From Paraburkholderia sp. (GTDB lineage: Bacteria; Pseudomonadota; Gammaproteobacteria; Burkholderiales; Burkholderiaceae): DNA of 64,000 nt. Below the pieces are notes generated by a model. The model searched no databases. It saw only the letters and a program-made list of their open reading frames with translations, and was not told the DNA's origin. The stretch lies in the NCBI RefSeq assembly GCF_028283785.1, contig NZ_JAPWKB010000018.1:186001-250000 (forward strand). Direction: 5' to 3'. Position 1 is the first letter of the stretch, and the number at the start of each line of letters is the position of its first letter. Shown in pieces: positions 26,208 to 35,982 of this stretch. The translations under genes were made by a program, and so were the position numbers.

Positions 26208-27434
26208 ATGCATTGCTGCCGACGGGAATCACGGTTCGCCGTTCCGATCGGAACAGTCCACAAGTTGAATCAGGAACGCTTTGATTATCGCACGGGCATT
26301 CTGGCCTCACCGCTCGAGGTCGATGCCGCCGAATGGAATGCGCTGCTCGCGCAGCAGGGACAAGCCACGCCGTTTCTGCGGCACGAATTCCTGAGCGCGT
26401 TGCACACGGCGCAGTGCGCCGTCGCCGAAACCGGTTGGGCCACGCAGTTCGTCACGCTGACGGAACCCGTCACCGGCAAGCTCGCCGCGGCCGCGCCGGT
26501 TTACCTGAAGGGCCACTCTTACGGCGAATACGTGTTCGACTGGGCATGGGCCGACGCCTACAAGCGCAACGGCCTGCCGTACTATCCGAAGCTGCTGTGC
26601 GCGGTGCCGTTCACGCCGGTGCAAGGCAACCGGCTGCTCGCCGCGAACCCACACGCATTGCGCCACCTCGCCGCCACCTTGATGGCGTTCGCGGAGCAGG
26701 CGGACGTATCGTCGTTGCACGTGCTGTTTCCGACCGAAACAGAAAGCGCCGTGCTCACCGAGATGGGCATGATGCAGCGCGAAGGCGTGCAGTTTCACTG
26801 GATCAACGACGGCTATCGCCACTTCGACGACTTCCTGTCCACGCTCGAACAGAAAAAGCGCAAGAACATCAAGGCCGAGCGACGCAAGGTGCGCGATGCG
26901 GGCGTCACGTTCCGTCGCGTACGCGGCGCGGACATCACCGATGCCGACTGGCGCTTCTTCAACAAGTGCTATAAGCAGACCTACCGCGAGCACTTTTCGA
27001 GTCCGTATCTGAACCTCGATTTTTTCCGCACGATCGGCGCGACGATGCCGGACAACCTGTTGCTGGTGATCGCCGAAGCCGAAGGCAAACCCATCGCGAG
27101 TTCGCTGGTCGTCTACCAGCGCGATGCCGCGACCGGCGGCACGCTCTACGGCCGCTACTGGGGCGCGCTCGAACACGTGCCGTGCCTGCATTTCGAAACC
27201 GCCTACTATCAGCCGCTCGAATTCTGCATCGAGGAAAAGCTCGGCGTTTTCGAAGGCGGCGCGCAAGGCGAACACAAGATGGCGCGCGGCTTCCTGCCTA
27301 CCGTGACGCGTTCCGCGCACTGGCTCGCGCATCCGGCGTTTTCCGATGCGGTCGGACGCTTTCTCGACAGCGAAACCAGCGGCATTCATGCCTACGTCGA
27401 CGAACTGCGCGAACACAATCCGTTCAAGGACTGA
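26208..27434 (+). CDS. FemAB-like / DUF482 GNAT-fold acyltransferase family protein
   Basis: This 408-residue protein is of the family formerly DUF482 (peptidogalycan biosynthesis, FemAB-like), with two GNAT-like folds. Recognisable parts are TPFLRHEFLSAL near the N-terminus, YVFDWAWADAYKRNGLPYYPKLL, KKRKNIKAERRKV, YLNLDFFRTIGATMP, and GGAQGEHKMARGFLPT towards the C-terminus. Members are presumed amino-acyl or acyl transferases, with substrates mostly unknown. The start is uncertain; the first 20 residues are not family-like and no good ribosome site precedes 26208. The gene is followed after 6 bp by the GIY-YIG gene in the same operon. Confidence 0.85.
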   Translation: MHCCRRESRFAVPIGTVHKLNQERFDYRTGILASPLEVDAAEWNALLAQQGQATPFLRHEFLSALHTAQCAVAETGWATQFVTLTEPVTGKLAAAAPVYLKGHSYGEYVFDWAWADAYKRNGLPYYPKLLCAVPFTPVQGNRLLAANPHALRHLAATLMAFAEQADVSSLHVLFPTETESAVLTEMGMMQREGVQFHWINDGYRHFDDFLSTLEQKKRKNIKAERRKVRDAGVTFRRVRGADITDADWRFFNKCYKQTYREHFSSPYLNLDFFRTIGATMPDNLLLVIAEAEGKPIASSLVVYQRDAATGGTLYGRYWGALEHVPCLHFETAYYQPLEFCIEEKLGVFEGGAQGEHKMARGFLPTVTRSAHWLAHPAFSDAVGRFLDSETSGIHAYVDELREHNPFKD

Positions 27435-27440
27435 CGCACG

Positions 27441-27854
27441 ATGCCGTGGTTTCTGTATCTGATCGAATGCGCGGACGGCAGCATCTACACCGGCATCGCG
27501 ACCGACGTGCAGGCGCGTTTCGACAAGCATCTGAGCGGCCTGGGCGCACGTTATACGCGCTCGCGCAAACCCGTGCGCCTGCTCGCATCGTTCGAACTCG
27601 ACGGGCGCTCCAGCGCATCGCGCGCCGAGTACTGGGTCAAGCGTTTGACGCCGGTTGCCAAACGCGCGCTCGTCGCCGGCGAACGTACGCTGGACTCGGT
27701 GATGCCGCCCGTCGAAATCGACACGCAGGCGTGCGAGGCGGAAGACGTTGCAACGGATACTGAAGCCGAAGCCAACGCAGCGCCCTCGCCTCAGGCTAAA
27801 AAAACCAAACCCGCCACGCGACGCAAGCGCGCCGCCCAAACCGCGGCGGCATAA
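27441..27854 (+). CDS. GIY-YIG domain endonuclease-like protein (UPF0213 type)
   Basis: This 137-residue protein has residues 3-80 forming a UPF0213-type GIY-YIG domain, with FLYLIECADGSIYTGIA giving the two Tyr-containing strands, then Arg in DVQARFDKH and Glu in AEYWVKRLT as the likely catalytic residues. The C-terminal 50 residues are a low-complexity Ala/Thr tail ending in a basic patch (KKTKPATRRKRAAQ), which may bind nucleic acid. UPF0213 proteins are about 90-100 residues, so the tail is extra. It lies 6 bp after the acyltransferase gene, which indicates co-transcription. The biological substrate is unknown. Confidence 0.85.
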   Translation: MPWFLYLIECADGSIYTGIATDVQARFDKHLSGLGARYTRSRKPVRLLASFELDGRSSASRAEYWVKRLTPVAKRALVAGERTLDSVMPPVEIDTQACEAEDVATDTEAEANAAPSPQAKKTKPATRRKRAAQTAAA

Positions 27855-27894
27855 AAAAACCGCGCGACCCTTGCGGGTTCGCGCGGTTTTTTTT
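27853..27894. terminator. Bidirectional intrinsic terminator
   Basis: A stem of CCGCGCGA and its complement with a GC-rich loop is flanked by seven A and eight T. It overlaps the GIY-YIG stop codon and also serves convergent ppa. Confidence 0.9.
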
Positions 27895-27917
27895 CGATCC
27901 GGGATCGACGCGGCAGC

Positions 27918-28445
27918 TTACTTGTTGAAGTTCGCGATGCCGTCGGTGATTTCCTTGTGGGCGGCGTCCATGTCGGCCCAACCTTCGACCTTCACCCACT
28001 TGCCCTTCTCCAGCGCCTTGTATTGCTCGAAGAAGTGCTTGATCTGATCCTTCAGATACGCCGGCACGTCGTCGATCGACTTCATCGAGGCGGTCATCGG
28101 GCAGACCTTGTCGTGCGGCACGGCGACCAGCTTCGCGTCTTCGCCCGATTCGTCCGTCATCTTCAGCATGCCGAGTGCGCGCGCGCGCACGACCGAACCG
28201 GCCAGCAGCGGGAACGGCGTCAGCACCAGCACGTCGACCGGGTCGCCGTCACCTGCCAGCGTTTGCGGAATGTAGCCGTAGTTCGCCGGATAGCGCATGC
28301 CCGTACCGATGAACCTGTCAACGAACAGCAAGCCCGTTTCCTTGTCGGCTTCGTACTTCACCGGATCGCTTTGCGCGGGGATTTCGATGATGACGTTGAA
28401 ATCTTGCGGAAGGTCTTTGCCTGCGGGTACGTTATTGAAGCTCAT
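27918..28445 (-). CDS. ppa: Inorganic pyrophosphatase
   Basis: This 175-residue cytoplasmic family I pyrophosphatase hydrolyses PPi and pulls biosynthetic reactions forward. The diagnostic active-site motif is [13 protein letters not shown]. Other conserved parts are [15 protein letters not shown] near the N-terminus, [12 protein letters not shown] and the Asp/Lys-rich segment [13 protein letters not shown]. Length is normal for a bacterial hexameric enzyme. It is monocistronic, convergent with the GIY-YIG gene through a shared terminator. Confidence 0.96.
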   Translation of the reverse strand: MSFNNVPAGKDLPQDFNVIIEIPAQSDPVKYEADKETGLLFVDRFIGTGMRYPANYGYIPQTLAGDGDPVDVLVLTPFPLLAGSVVRARALGMLKMTDESGEDAKLVAVPHDKVCPMTASMKSIDDVPAYLKDQIKHFFEQYKALEKGKWVKVEGWADMDAAHKEITDGIANFNK

Positions 28446-28820
28446 GAGCGCTCTCTGATCGAAAAAACGGAAAACGGTGGATGGCTGCGCCGCGATGATT
28501 CACGCGAGGTCCGGGTAAGACCTCAGTGACCAAAGCAGCGGTAAAACCGCAGCATATCGCACCATACGGAATACGACATTATAGCCAAACGGCCAATGGC
28601 GACCGCCGCGGAATCGGCGCGATAATCGTTCGAACACGGTCGCCTCCGGATCGCACGCTGTGCGGCCGCCGGACCGGCGGTTCGACGCGAATCCCGCGGA
28701 TCCCGCCGCAGCTCGCGTCGGGATGCGACAGCCAGTGTGCGGCGTGCGTGCGGCATACGTGTGTCGTCCGTGTGCGCGCACGCATCGTGGTGCTCATCTT
28801 TTTACAAAGGAGCAACCTGC
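28446..28820. other. Divergent intergenic region, ppa and aldehyde dehydrogenase
   Basis: About 375 bp with no supported gene. It carries the ppa promoter on the minus strand and the promoter of the dehydrogenase cluster on the plus strand. No regulator gene is adjacent to the catabolic cluster, and I could not define an operator. Confidence 0.45.
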
Positions 28821-30260
28821 ATGGAAGAGGCGAAACACTTCATCGGGGGCGAATGGACCGCCGCACGCGGCGGCGAAACGATCGCCGTGCTCGATCCGTC
28901 GGACGGCCAGCCGTTCGCGCAACTCGCACGCGGCAACGCCGCCGACATCGACATCGCGGTGAAATCGGCGCGTCACGCGTTCGAAGGCCCGTGGGGCGCG
29001 GCCAGCGCCGCCGATCGCGGCCGCCTGCTATTCCGGCTGTCGATGCGGGTCGCCGAGTGCCACGAAGAACTGGCCCAACTCGAAGCGCGCGACACCGGCA
29101 AACCGCTGCGCCAGGCGCGCGCCGACGCCGCCGCGCTCGCGCGCTATTTCGAGTTCTACGCGGGCGCCGCCGACAAACTTCACGGCGAAACGCTGCCCTA
29201 TCAACACGGCTACACGGTGTTTACCGTGCGCGAGCCGCACGGCGTGACCGGCCATATCGTGCCGTGGAATTACCCGATGCAGATTTTCGGCCGCAGTGTC
29301 GGCGCGGCGCTGGCGGCGGGCAACGCATGCGTCGTCAAACCCGCCGAAGACGCGTGCCTGTCGGTGTTGCGCGTCGCGGAACTCGCGACCGAAGCCGGTT
29401 TGCCGCCGGGCGCGCTGAACATCGTCAGCGGCTACGGACACGAAGCCGGCGCGGCACTCGCGCAGCATCCGGGGATCGACCATATTTCGTTCACCGGATC
29501 GCCGCAAACCGGCAAGCTGGTCGCGCAGATGGCCGCAGAAAACCACGTGCCGGTCACGCTCGAACTCGGCGGCAAGTCGCCGCAAATCGTCTTCGCCGAC
29601 GCCGATCTCGACACAGCGCTGCCCGTGCTCGTGTCCGCGATCGTCCAGAACGCCGGGCAAACCTGCTCGGCGGGCAGCCGCGTGCTGATCGAGCGCGCCA
29701 TTTACGAGCCGCTGCTCGACCGGCTGTCGAATGCGTTCAATCGTCTGCGGGTCGGGCCGTCGCACGCGGATCTCGATTGCGGACCGCTGATCAACGCGAA
29801 GCAGCAACGTCGCGTGTGGGATTTTCTGTCCGACGCACAACACGACGGCATCGCGATGGCCGCGCACGGCGAGGTGATCGCCGAAGCGCCGGAAACCGGT
29901 TTTTACCAGGCGCCGACGCTGCTGCGCGACGTGCCACCCACGCACCGGCTCGCACAGGAAGAAGTATTCGGACCGGTGCTCGCCGCAATGTCGTTCGCGG
30001 ACGAAGACGAAGCGGTCTCGCTCGCGAACGGCACGCTGTACGGACTCGTCGCCGGCATCTGGACCCGCGACGGCGCACGCCAATTGCGTCTTGCGCGACG
30101 CGTCCGCGCGGGCCAGGTGTTCATCAACAACTACGGTGCGGGCGGCGGCGTCGAATTGCCGTTCGGCGGCAACGGCCACTCGGGACACGGCCGCGAGAAA
30201 GGCTTCGAAGCGCTTTACGGCTTCACCGCACTGAAGACGGTCGCGATCAGGCACGGCTAG
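28821..30260 (+). CDS. NAD(P)-dependent aldehyde dehydrogenase
   Basis: This 479-residue ALDH-superfamily enzyme oxidises an aldehyde to the acid. It has the Rossmann segment VKPAEDACLS, the glycine motif SFTGSPQTGKLVA, the general base Glu in VTLELGGKSPQIV, the catalytic Cys in NAGQTCSAGSRVL and EEVFGPVLAAMSF near the end. I chose the start MEEAKHFIGGEW at 28821, after AAAGGAG. It is followed by an SDR dehydrogenase (67 bp) and an MFS importer, an arrangement typical of catabolic operons for sugar acids or alcohols. The exact substrate cannot be told. Confidence 0.93.
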   Translation: MEEAKHFIGGEWTAARGGETIAVLDPSDGQPFAQLARGNAADIDIAVKSARHAFEGPWGAASAADRGRLLFRLSMRVAECHEELAQLEARDTGKPLRQARADAAALARYFEFYAGAADKLHGETLPYQHGYTVFTVREPHGVTGHIVPWNYPMQIFGRSVGAALAAGNACVVKPAEDACLSVLRVAELATEAGLPPGALNIVSGYGHEAGAALAQHPGIDHISFTGSPQTGKLVAQMAAENHVPVTLELGGKSPQIVFADADLDTALPVLVSAIVQNAGQTCSAGSRVLIERAIYEPLLDRLSNAFNRLRVGPSHADLDCGPLINAKQQRRVWDFLSDAQHDGIAMAAHGEVIAEAPETGFYQAPTLLRDVPPTHRLAQEEVFGPVLAAMSFADEDEAVSLANGTLYGLVAGIWTRDGARQLRLARRVRAGQVFINNYGAGGGVELPFGGNGHSGHGREKGFEALYGFTALKTVAIRHG

Positions 30261-30327
30261 ACACGGTTACGCACGACCAGGCACCTCAGGCGCGCGCCGC
30301 GTCGAACATCACAACATTGGAGACAAC

Positions 30328-31086
30328 ATGCGTTTGACTGGAAAGACGGCCATCGTCACGGGTGGCGGCTCGGGATTCGGTGAAGGCATTGCGAAAACCT
30401 ACGCGCGCGAAGGCGCGAACGTCGTCGTCAACGACCTGAACGGCGCAGCCGCCGAACGCGTCGCGAGCGAGATCGCGCTGTCGGGCGGCAAGGCGATCGC
30501 GGTCGCCGGCGACATCACACGCAGCGAAGACTGGCAACGCCTGCGCGAAGCCGCGCTCGACGACTTCGGCAGCGTGCAGATCGTCGTCAACAATGCGGGC
30601 ACCACGCATCGCAACAAACCGGTGATGGAAGTGACCGAAGCCGAGTTCGATCGCGTGTATGCGGTGAACGTCAAAGGCCTCTACTGGAGCGTCCAGCAAT
30701 TCGTCCCGTATTTTCGCAGTCAGGGCGGCGGCGTATTCATCAATATCGCGTCCACCGCCGGGGTCCGGCCGCGCCCGGGTCTGGTCTGGTACAACGGCAG
30801 CAAGGGCGCGATGATCGTCGCCAGCAAGGCGCTCGCGGTGGAACTCGGTCCGGACCGGATTCGCGTGAACTGTGTAAATCCGGTGATGGGCGAAACCGCG
30901 TTGATGACCGAGTTCATGGGCGTCGAAGATACGCCGGAGAATCGCCAGCGCTTCCTGTCGACCATTCCGCTCGGCCGTTTTTCGACGCCGCAAGACATCG
31001 CCAACGCGTGCCTGTATCTCGCATCGGACGAAGCGGAGTTCATCACCGGCACCTGCCTCGAAGTGGACGGCGGCCGCTGCGTATAG
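30328..31086 (+). CDS. SDR family oxidoreductase (glucose 1-dehydrogenase/FabG-like)
   Basis: This 252-residue classical short-chain dehydrogenase has the cofactor motif TGGGSGFGEGIA, an acidic residue in VVNDLN that favours NAD, the NNAG strand, the catalytic Ser in NIASTAG, and YNGSK giving the Tyr-x3-Lys pair. The C-terminus ends in GTCLEVDGGRCV. It probably oxidises a hydroxyl of the same substrate handled by the neighbouring aldehyde dehydrogenase. GGAGA precedes the start. Substrate unknown. Confidence 0.93.
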   Translation: MRLTGKTAIVTGGGSGFGEGIAKTYAREGANVVVNDLNGAAAERVASEIALSGGKAIAVAGDITRSEDWQRLREAALDDFGSVQIVVNNAGTTHRNKPVMEVTEAEFDRVYAVNVKGLYWSVQQFVPYFRSQGGGVFINIASTAGVRPRPGLVWYNGSKGAMIVASKALAVELGPDRIRVNCVNPVMGETALMTEFMGVEDTPENRQRFLSTIPLGRFSTPQDIANACLYLASDEAEFITGTCLEVDGGRCV

Positions 31087-31266
31087 CGTGCCGGCGGATG
31101 AAAAAAAGACATCCTGCGTAGCCATAGAACGTTCGAAGGCGGCCCGAAGACCGCCGTCACGCCCTAGTGTTTTCCCCCGGTTCGCAAGCGCTTCAAAAGC
31201 CTGTTCGCGCGACTAGAATCGGGACACGGCGGTACTTCTTTTTACAAAAAAGCAAGGAGACACCCG

Positions 31267-32586
31267 ATGGCCAGCCCTGCCAACCCGCTCCACCATCCCG
31301 GCGCGGGCGCGCCGCCTTCCACCTTCGAAGAAGCGACGTATCGCAAGGTCGCGTGGCGTCTGACGCCGCTGCTGATGCTGTGTTACGTGGTCGCGTATCT
31401 GGATCGCGTGAACGTCGGCTTCGCGAAATTGCAGATGAGCGCCGACCTGAACCTGAGCGACGCCGTGTACGGCTTCGGCGCGGGCATCTTCTTTATCGGC
31501 TACTTCATCTTCGAGATTCCGAGCAACGTGATTCTGCACAAGGTCGGCGCGCGGGTCTGGATTGCGCGGATCATGGTGTCGTGGGGCATCGTGTCGATGG
31601 CGACGATGTTCGTCACGACGCCGACCATGTTCTACGTGATGCGCTTTCTGCTCGGGCTCGCCGAAGCGGGATTTTTCCCCGGCATCATCCTGTATCTGAC
31701 CTACTGGTATCCGGCGCATCGGCGCGGGCGGATGACGACGTGGTTCATGACGGCGATCGCGCTGTCCGGCGTGATCGGCGGGCCGGTGTCCGGCTATATC
31801 CTGAAGAACTTCAACGGCGCGAACGGCTGGCACGGCTGGCAATGGCTGTTTCTGCTCGAAGGCATCCCGTCGGTGATCGTCGGCGTGCTGGTGTTCTTCG
31901 TGCTCGACGACCGGATCGCGACGGCCAAATGGCTGACGCCCGAAGAACGCCAGTTGCTCGAACGCAATATCGCGGCGGAAGACGCGACCAAGCACGACAT
32001 GCCGATCCGTCAGGTGCTGTCGAGCGGCCGCGTGTGGTTGATGAGCGCGATCTATCTGTCGTTCGTGATGGGTCTTTACGGCGTGAGCTTCTGGCTGCCG
32101 ACCATCATCAAGGCCACCGGTGTCACCGACCCCTGGATCATCGGATTGCTGTCGGCGATTCCGTTCGCGGCGGCGGTGGTCGTGATGGTGCTGGTGTCGC
32201 GCAGCGCCGACCACTCGCGCGAGCGCCGCTGGCATATCGCGTTGCCGGCGCTGGCCGGCGCGATCGGGCTGGTGCTGTCCGTCGTATGGGCGCACGACAC
32301 GCTGCTCGCCATGACCGCGCTGACGCTCGCGACCATCGGCATCCTGACCACGTTACCGCTGTTCTGGAGTCTGCCCACGGCGTTCCTCGCCGGAACCGGC
32401 GCGGCCGCAGGCATCGCGATGATCAACTCGATCGGCAATCTGGCGGGCTTTCTGAGCCCGTATGCAATGGGCTGGCTCAAACAGGTGACGGGCGCGAACG
32501 ATTCCGGCATGTATATGCTGGCGGCATTCATGGTGCTCGGCGGATTGCTGGCGCTCAGCGTGCCGGGGAAACTGGTGAACCGCTAG
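31267..32586 (+). CDS. MFS transporter, anion:cation symporter family
   Basis: This 439-residue inner-membrane importer has 12 transmembrane helices and belongs to the ACS group that takes up organic anions such as tartrate, phthalate, glucarate or 4-hydroxyphenylacetate. Family features are LTPLLMLCYVVAYLDRVNVGFA, GIFFIGYFIFEIPSN, a motif-A-like basic loop and GWQWLFLLEGIPS before the central loop. A good AAGGAG ribosome site is 7 bases before the ATG. It lies 180 bp after the SDR gene and most likely supplies the substrate for the two dehydrogenases. Confidence 0.92.
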   Translation: MASPANPLHHPGAGAPPSTFEEATYRKVAWRLTPLLMLCYVVAYLDRVNVGFAKLQMSADLNLSDAVYGFGAGIFFIGYFIFEIPSNVILHKVGARVWIARIMVSWGIVSMATMFVTTPTMFYVMRFLLGLAEAGFFPGIILYLTYWYPAHRRGRMTTWFMTAIALSGVIGGPVSGYILKNFNGANGWHGWQWLFLLEGIPSVIVGVLVFFVLDDRIATAKWLTPEERQLLERNIAAEDATKHDMPIRQVLSSGRVWLMSAIYLSFVMGLYGVSFWLPTIIKATGVTDPWIIGLLSAIPFAAAVVVMVLVSRSADHSRERRWHIALPALAGAIGLVLSVVWAHDTLLAMTALTLATIGILTTLPLFWSLPTAFLAGTGAAAGIAMINSIGNLAGFLSPYAMGWLKQVTGANDSGMYMLAAFMVLGGLLALSVPGKLVNR

Positions 32587-32645
32587 CCAGGGACGCGACG
32601 CGCTGCCCGCGCAGCGGGTTCGCTACCGACATCCCGCCCGCAACG

Positions 32646-32682
32646 AAAAAGCCCCGGCGCGTTCACCGCGCCGGGGCTTTTT
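32646..32682. terminator. Bidirectional intrinsic terminator
   Basis: A ten-base stem GCCCCGGCGC has five A before and five T after. It separates the MFS gene from the convergent heme operon. Confidence 0.9.
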
Positions 32683-32704
32683 ATTACTGCCGCTCAATGC
32701 GACC

Positions 32705-33895
32705 TCAGACGATATTCATCGCCAGCGCGCTTTCGCGATAATGCTCGCTCGCGCGGGTCGAGTCGCCGAGCTGCTCATGCAAGCGTGCCAGCGCGCGATG
32801 CGAGCGAATCTTCAACGTCTCGTTGTCGGCCAGTTTCAGCGCCATTTCGAGGAACGATTGCGCCTTGCCCCACAGTTGCTGATGCAGGCACAGGCGGCCC
32901 AACGCGAACAGCAGGTCGGCATCGTCCGGACGATCCTTCTTCCAGCCTTCGGCCTTCTGGATCAGCGGCAATGCATCGCCGCCCGCCGTATCGGGATAAC
33001 GACGCAGCAAACGCGCGTCCCAGTTCTGCGCCAGCGCCTCTTCGACGATCCTGCGCGCCTCTTGCGGCTTGTTCAGCGCGACCAGCAATTCGGCGGCGAG
33101 ATCGGCCAGGCGCGGCGAATGACGCTCGACAGCCGACAGCGAATGCCACAGTTCGAGCAATGCGTCCGCGTTATGACGACGATCGCGCAACAGATTTTCA
33201 GCCGCCAATTGACGCAAACGCACCGCCACGGCCGGATGAATCGCCTCGCGCTTTTCCAGCGTCTTGACCAGCTTCAGCACTTCGCCCCAGTTCTTCAACT
33301 GCTGCTGCGCACGCAGCGTGATCTGTTGCGCATGCAGACGACGCGCGCCTTGCGACTGCATTTCGGTCAGCGCGGCCAGCGCACCGTCGGCGTCGCGGCC
33401 ATCGGCGCGCATGTCGGCTGTCGCCATCAGACGCGCGTCCTGCCAGTCGGCCTCGTCGATCTGCGCGAGCCACTCGTCGCGACGCGCGTATTCGTGCATC
33501 CGGTGCGCCGCGCTTGCGCCGATCAGACCGGCCGCGCCCTTGTTGTCGCCATTGGCGAGCGCGTCGCGCGCGGCCTTTTCAGCACGCGAAAACCGTCCCG
33601 CGTACAGATTGCCGACCGCGTCGCGCAACGCCGCGTGCGCCTTCGCGACCCGCGAACGGGCGCGATACGCGGCGACCCGCTGCGGCATGCGCCAGATATT
33701 GCGGACGATGCGCAACAGCGCGTAGATCAGGATGAACAGCACGACGATCGCGACGATAAACAGATTCAGCGACACGTCGATGCGGTACGGCGGATACACC
33801 AGCAACACCTGCCCGGCATCGAAACGCCCGACCGTGGCGAGCACGACGGCGATGGCAAACAGGAACGCCAGCCAAAGAAGACCCCGGATCGCCAT
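32705..33895 (-). CDS. hemY: HemY-like heme biosynthesis protein
   Basis: This 396-residue inner-membrane protein of the proteobacterial HemY family has two N-terminal transmembrane helices (about 5-22 and 42-62) followed by tetratricopeptide-like helical repeats in the cytoplasm. It belongs to the HemY_N family and is distinct from the Bacillus protoporphyrinogen oxidase of the same name. The exact role is not settled; operon context ties it to tetrapyrrole synthesis. It starts 2 bp after the hemDX stop and is the last gene of hemC-hemDX-hemY. Confidence 0.93.
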   Translation of the reverse strand: MAIRGLLWLAFLFAIAVVLATVGRFDAGQVLLVYPPYRIDVSLNLFIVAIVVLFILIYALLRIVRNIWRMPQRVAAYRARSRVAKAHAALRDAVGNLYAGRFSRAEKAARDALANGDNKGAAGLIGASAAHRMHEYARRDEWLAQIDEADWQDARLMATADMRADGRDADGALAALTEMQSQGARRLHAQQITLRAQQQLKNWGEVLKLVKTLEKREAIHPAVAVRLRQLAAENLLRDRRHNADALLELWHSLSAVERHSPRLADLAAELLVALNKPQEARRIVEEALAQNWDARLLRRYPDTAGGDALPLIQKAEGWKKDRPDDADLLFALGRLCLHQQLWGKAQSFLEMALKLADNETLKIRSHRALARLHEQLGDSTRASEHYRESALAMNIV

Positions 33896-33897
33896 GA

Positions 33898-35982
33898 TTA
33901 ACCTCGGCTCCGGTATTGATTGACCGCTTGCAGACTGGAGTCGATCGTCGGCACGTCGACTGCGGCCGAAGCGCCGTCCACCTGCTTGACCAGATCACGG
34001 ACCGTCTCCGTGCGCTTCGACGACGCATCGAAATAGGTTGCGAGCGCATCGTCGGCGGCGTGCAGGTCGGACTTCAGCGTGCTCTGGTTACGCGACAGCA
34101 GCGCAAGCCGCGCGGACAACAGCCGCAGCTTCAGATTCTCACGGACGAAATACCCTTGATCCGGCGACGTCAGCATCGCATCGGCGTGATCGATGCGACG
34201 CACCTGCACGAGGCTCGTCAACTGCTGACCGATGCCGTTCGAGATGGTGTTCCACCACACTTTCCACTTCGGCTCGCCGGTCGCGGCGGCGACCTTGGCG
34301 ACGTCGGCGGGCGTGTCGGCCTTCGGCGTGGCGTGCGCGATCGGTGCTTCGCCCGCGAGCGGCAGCGAGTCGATCTGGGCGATCGCGTTGTCGAGCTTGA
34401 TCGCCAGTCCGGTCAGGTCGGTGGACGGTGCGGCCTTCAGCTTGTCGATGTCCTGCGCGATCGCCTTGCGGACCGCGATCACCTGCGCACCGTCGGACGC
34501 GGCCAGGCGCGTGTCGGCGCTTTGCAGCGCGAACAGCGCGAGTTGCGTGTTGCCGGTCAGTTGCAACTGCTGGCTCGCGCTCGACAGCATCTGCGCGACT
34601 TCGGCGAGCGTCCAGTCGTCGCGATTGCGCGCGAGATCGGCGTATTGCTGTTGCAGCGCGCTTTGCGCGGTCTGCGCGTCGGCGAGCTTGCCTTCGAGTT
34701 GCGACGTCTGCGAATCGATCTGATGGACCGTGGCGAGCGCCTGATCGGTCTTGACCCGCAGTTCGGCGGTTTGCGCGTCGTTGGCCTGCTGGCGCTGCGC
34801 GAGTTGCTGCTCGGTGCGCTCGACCTTGCGGTTCAGCGCATAGCCGCCCACACCCGCCGCGCACGCGATCACCACCACCACGAACCACAGCACCGGACCG
34901 CTGGCGCTGCGGCGCGGCGTCTGTGCTTCGTAAGGCGTGAACGGGGAATTCGGCGGCAACGGCGACGTAGCGGCCGGGGACGGCTGGGAGGAAGCGTTCG
35001 TGGATGCGTTCGTTTCAGTCATGCGTGAGTGAGCCGGGTTGGACGGAACCGGTTTAACAACGGAAGCGGCGGATATATCTGAGGCAGCCGGGTCTTCTGA
35101 AACCGCTGTCGCGGCCGATGACGCCGAAGCGGCGGCGGACAGCAGCGCGCGGGCAATGCGTTGATCGCCGGCGCCGGACACCGTAATGCTATCAAAACCC
35201 AATCCCCGCGCGGTCTCGGCGATGCGCGGATGCGGTGCGACGACGGCCGCGCGTTTGAGTTGCGCGATCTCCGCGACATTCAGATGCTCGTGCGCGAGCT
35301 CGTTCAGATTGCGCACGCCTTCGGAACTGGTGATGAGCCATGCGTGCGGCTTGCCCGTCAGCAGCGCGTGAACCTGCGTCCATGCGCCGACAGCCGGTTC
35401 CGGCACGAGACGCCGGTAAGCGGCCACGGTTTCGACTTCCGCGCCCGCTTCGCGCAGACGATCGGCGAGCCATTCGCGGCCGCCGTCGCCGCGCACGATC
35501 AGCACGCGCTTGCCGTCGAGCGATGCTTCGCCCGAGCGCGCGTCGATCGCGGCGAACAGCGCTTCGGAATCGAAACGCGCGCCGTCGTCGTCGACACCCG
35601 ACGACGGGCTGATCACCGTGTACGCAGGCGCTTCGACGCCGTGCCGCGCGAGCGCCGCAACGCTGCCCGGTCCGACCACGCCGACCGGCAGCGCATGCGG
35701 CCAGATCGCGTCGTAGTGGCCGAATGCGTAATCGACCGCGTTCGGCGACACGAACACCACCAGCGCGTAGTCCGACAGCGCGGCCAGCGCGGCGCGCAAC
35801 GGCGCGACGTCGAGCGCGGGCGCGATATCGATCAGCGGGAATTCGAGCGAAGCGACACCGGCCGCAGCCAGCTCGGCCATCAGCGCGTCCGACTGACCGG
35901 CCGGTCGCGTGACGACGACGGTGAAGCTCGCCGGGCCGGAGCGGCCGACTGTGTCGCGAGGCGTGGCGCCGGCCGTCATCAC
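33898..35982 (-). CDS. hemDX: Fused uroporphyrinogen-III synthase / HemX protein
   Basis: This 694-residue fusion begins with a HemD domain (about residues 18-285, starting [15 protein letters not shown], with [11 protein letters not shown] and [12 protein letters not shown]), which cyclises hydroxymethylbilane to uroporphyrinogen III. A low-complexity Ser/Pro/Ala linker follows (about 285-355), then a single transmembrane helix ([20 protein letters not shown]), a Gln-rich coiled coil and a periplasmic HemX domain. HemD and HemX are separate genes in enterobacteria and fused in Burkholderia and relatives. The start overlaps the hemC stop by 4 bases. Confidence 0.94.
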   Translation of the reverse strand: MMTAGATPRDTVGRSGPASFTVVVTRPAGQSDALMAELAAAGVASLEFPLIDIAPALDVAPLRAALAALSDYALVVFVSPNAVDYAFGHYDAIWPHALPVGVVGPGSVAALARHGVEAPAYTVISPSSGVDDDGARFDSEALFAAIDARSGEASLDGKRVLIVRGDGGREWLADRLREAGAEVETVAAYRRLVPEPAVGAWTQVHALLTGKPHAWLITSSEGVRNLNELAHEHLNVAEIAQLKRAAVVAPHPRIAETARGLGFDSITVSGAGDQRIARALLSAAASASSAATAVSEDPAASDISAASVVKPVPSNPAHSRMTETNASTNASSQPSPAATSPLPPNSPFTPYEAQTPRRSASGPVLWFVVVVIACAAGVGGYALNRKVERTEQQLAQRQQANDAQTAELRVKTDQALATVHQIDSQTSQLEGKLADAQTAQSALQQQYADLARNRDDWTLAEVAQMLSSASQQLQLTGNTQLALFALQSADTRLAASDGAQVIAVRKAIAQDIDKLKAAPSTDLTGLAIKLDNAIAQIDSLPLAGEAPIAHATPKADTPADVAKVAAATGEPKWKVWWNTISNGIGQQLTSLVQVRRIDHADAMLTSPDQGYFVRENLKLRLLSARLALLSRNQSTLKSDLHAADDALATYFDASSKRTETVRDLVKQVDGASAAVDVPTIDSSLQAVNQYRSRG

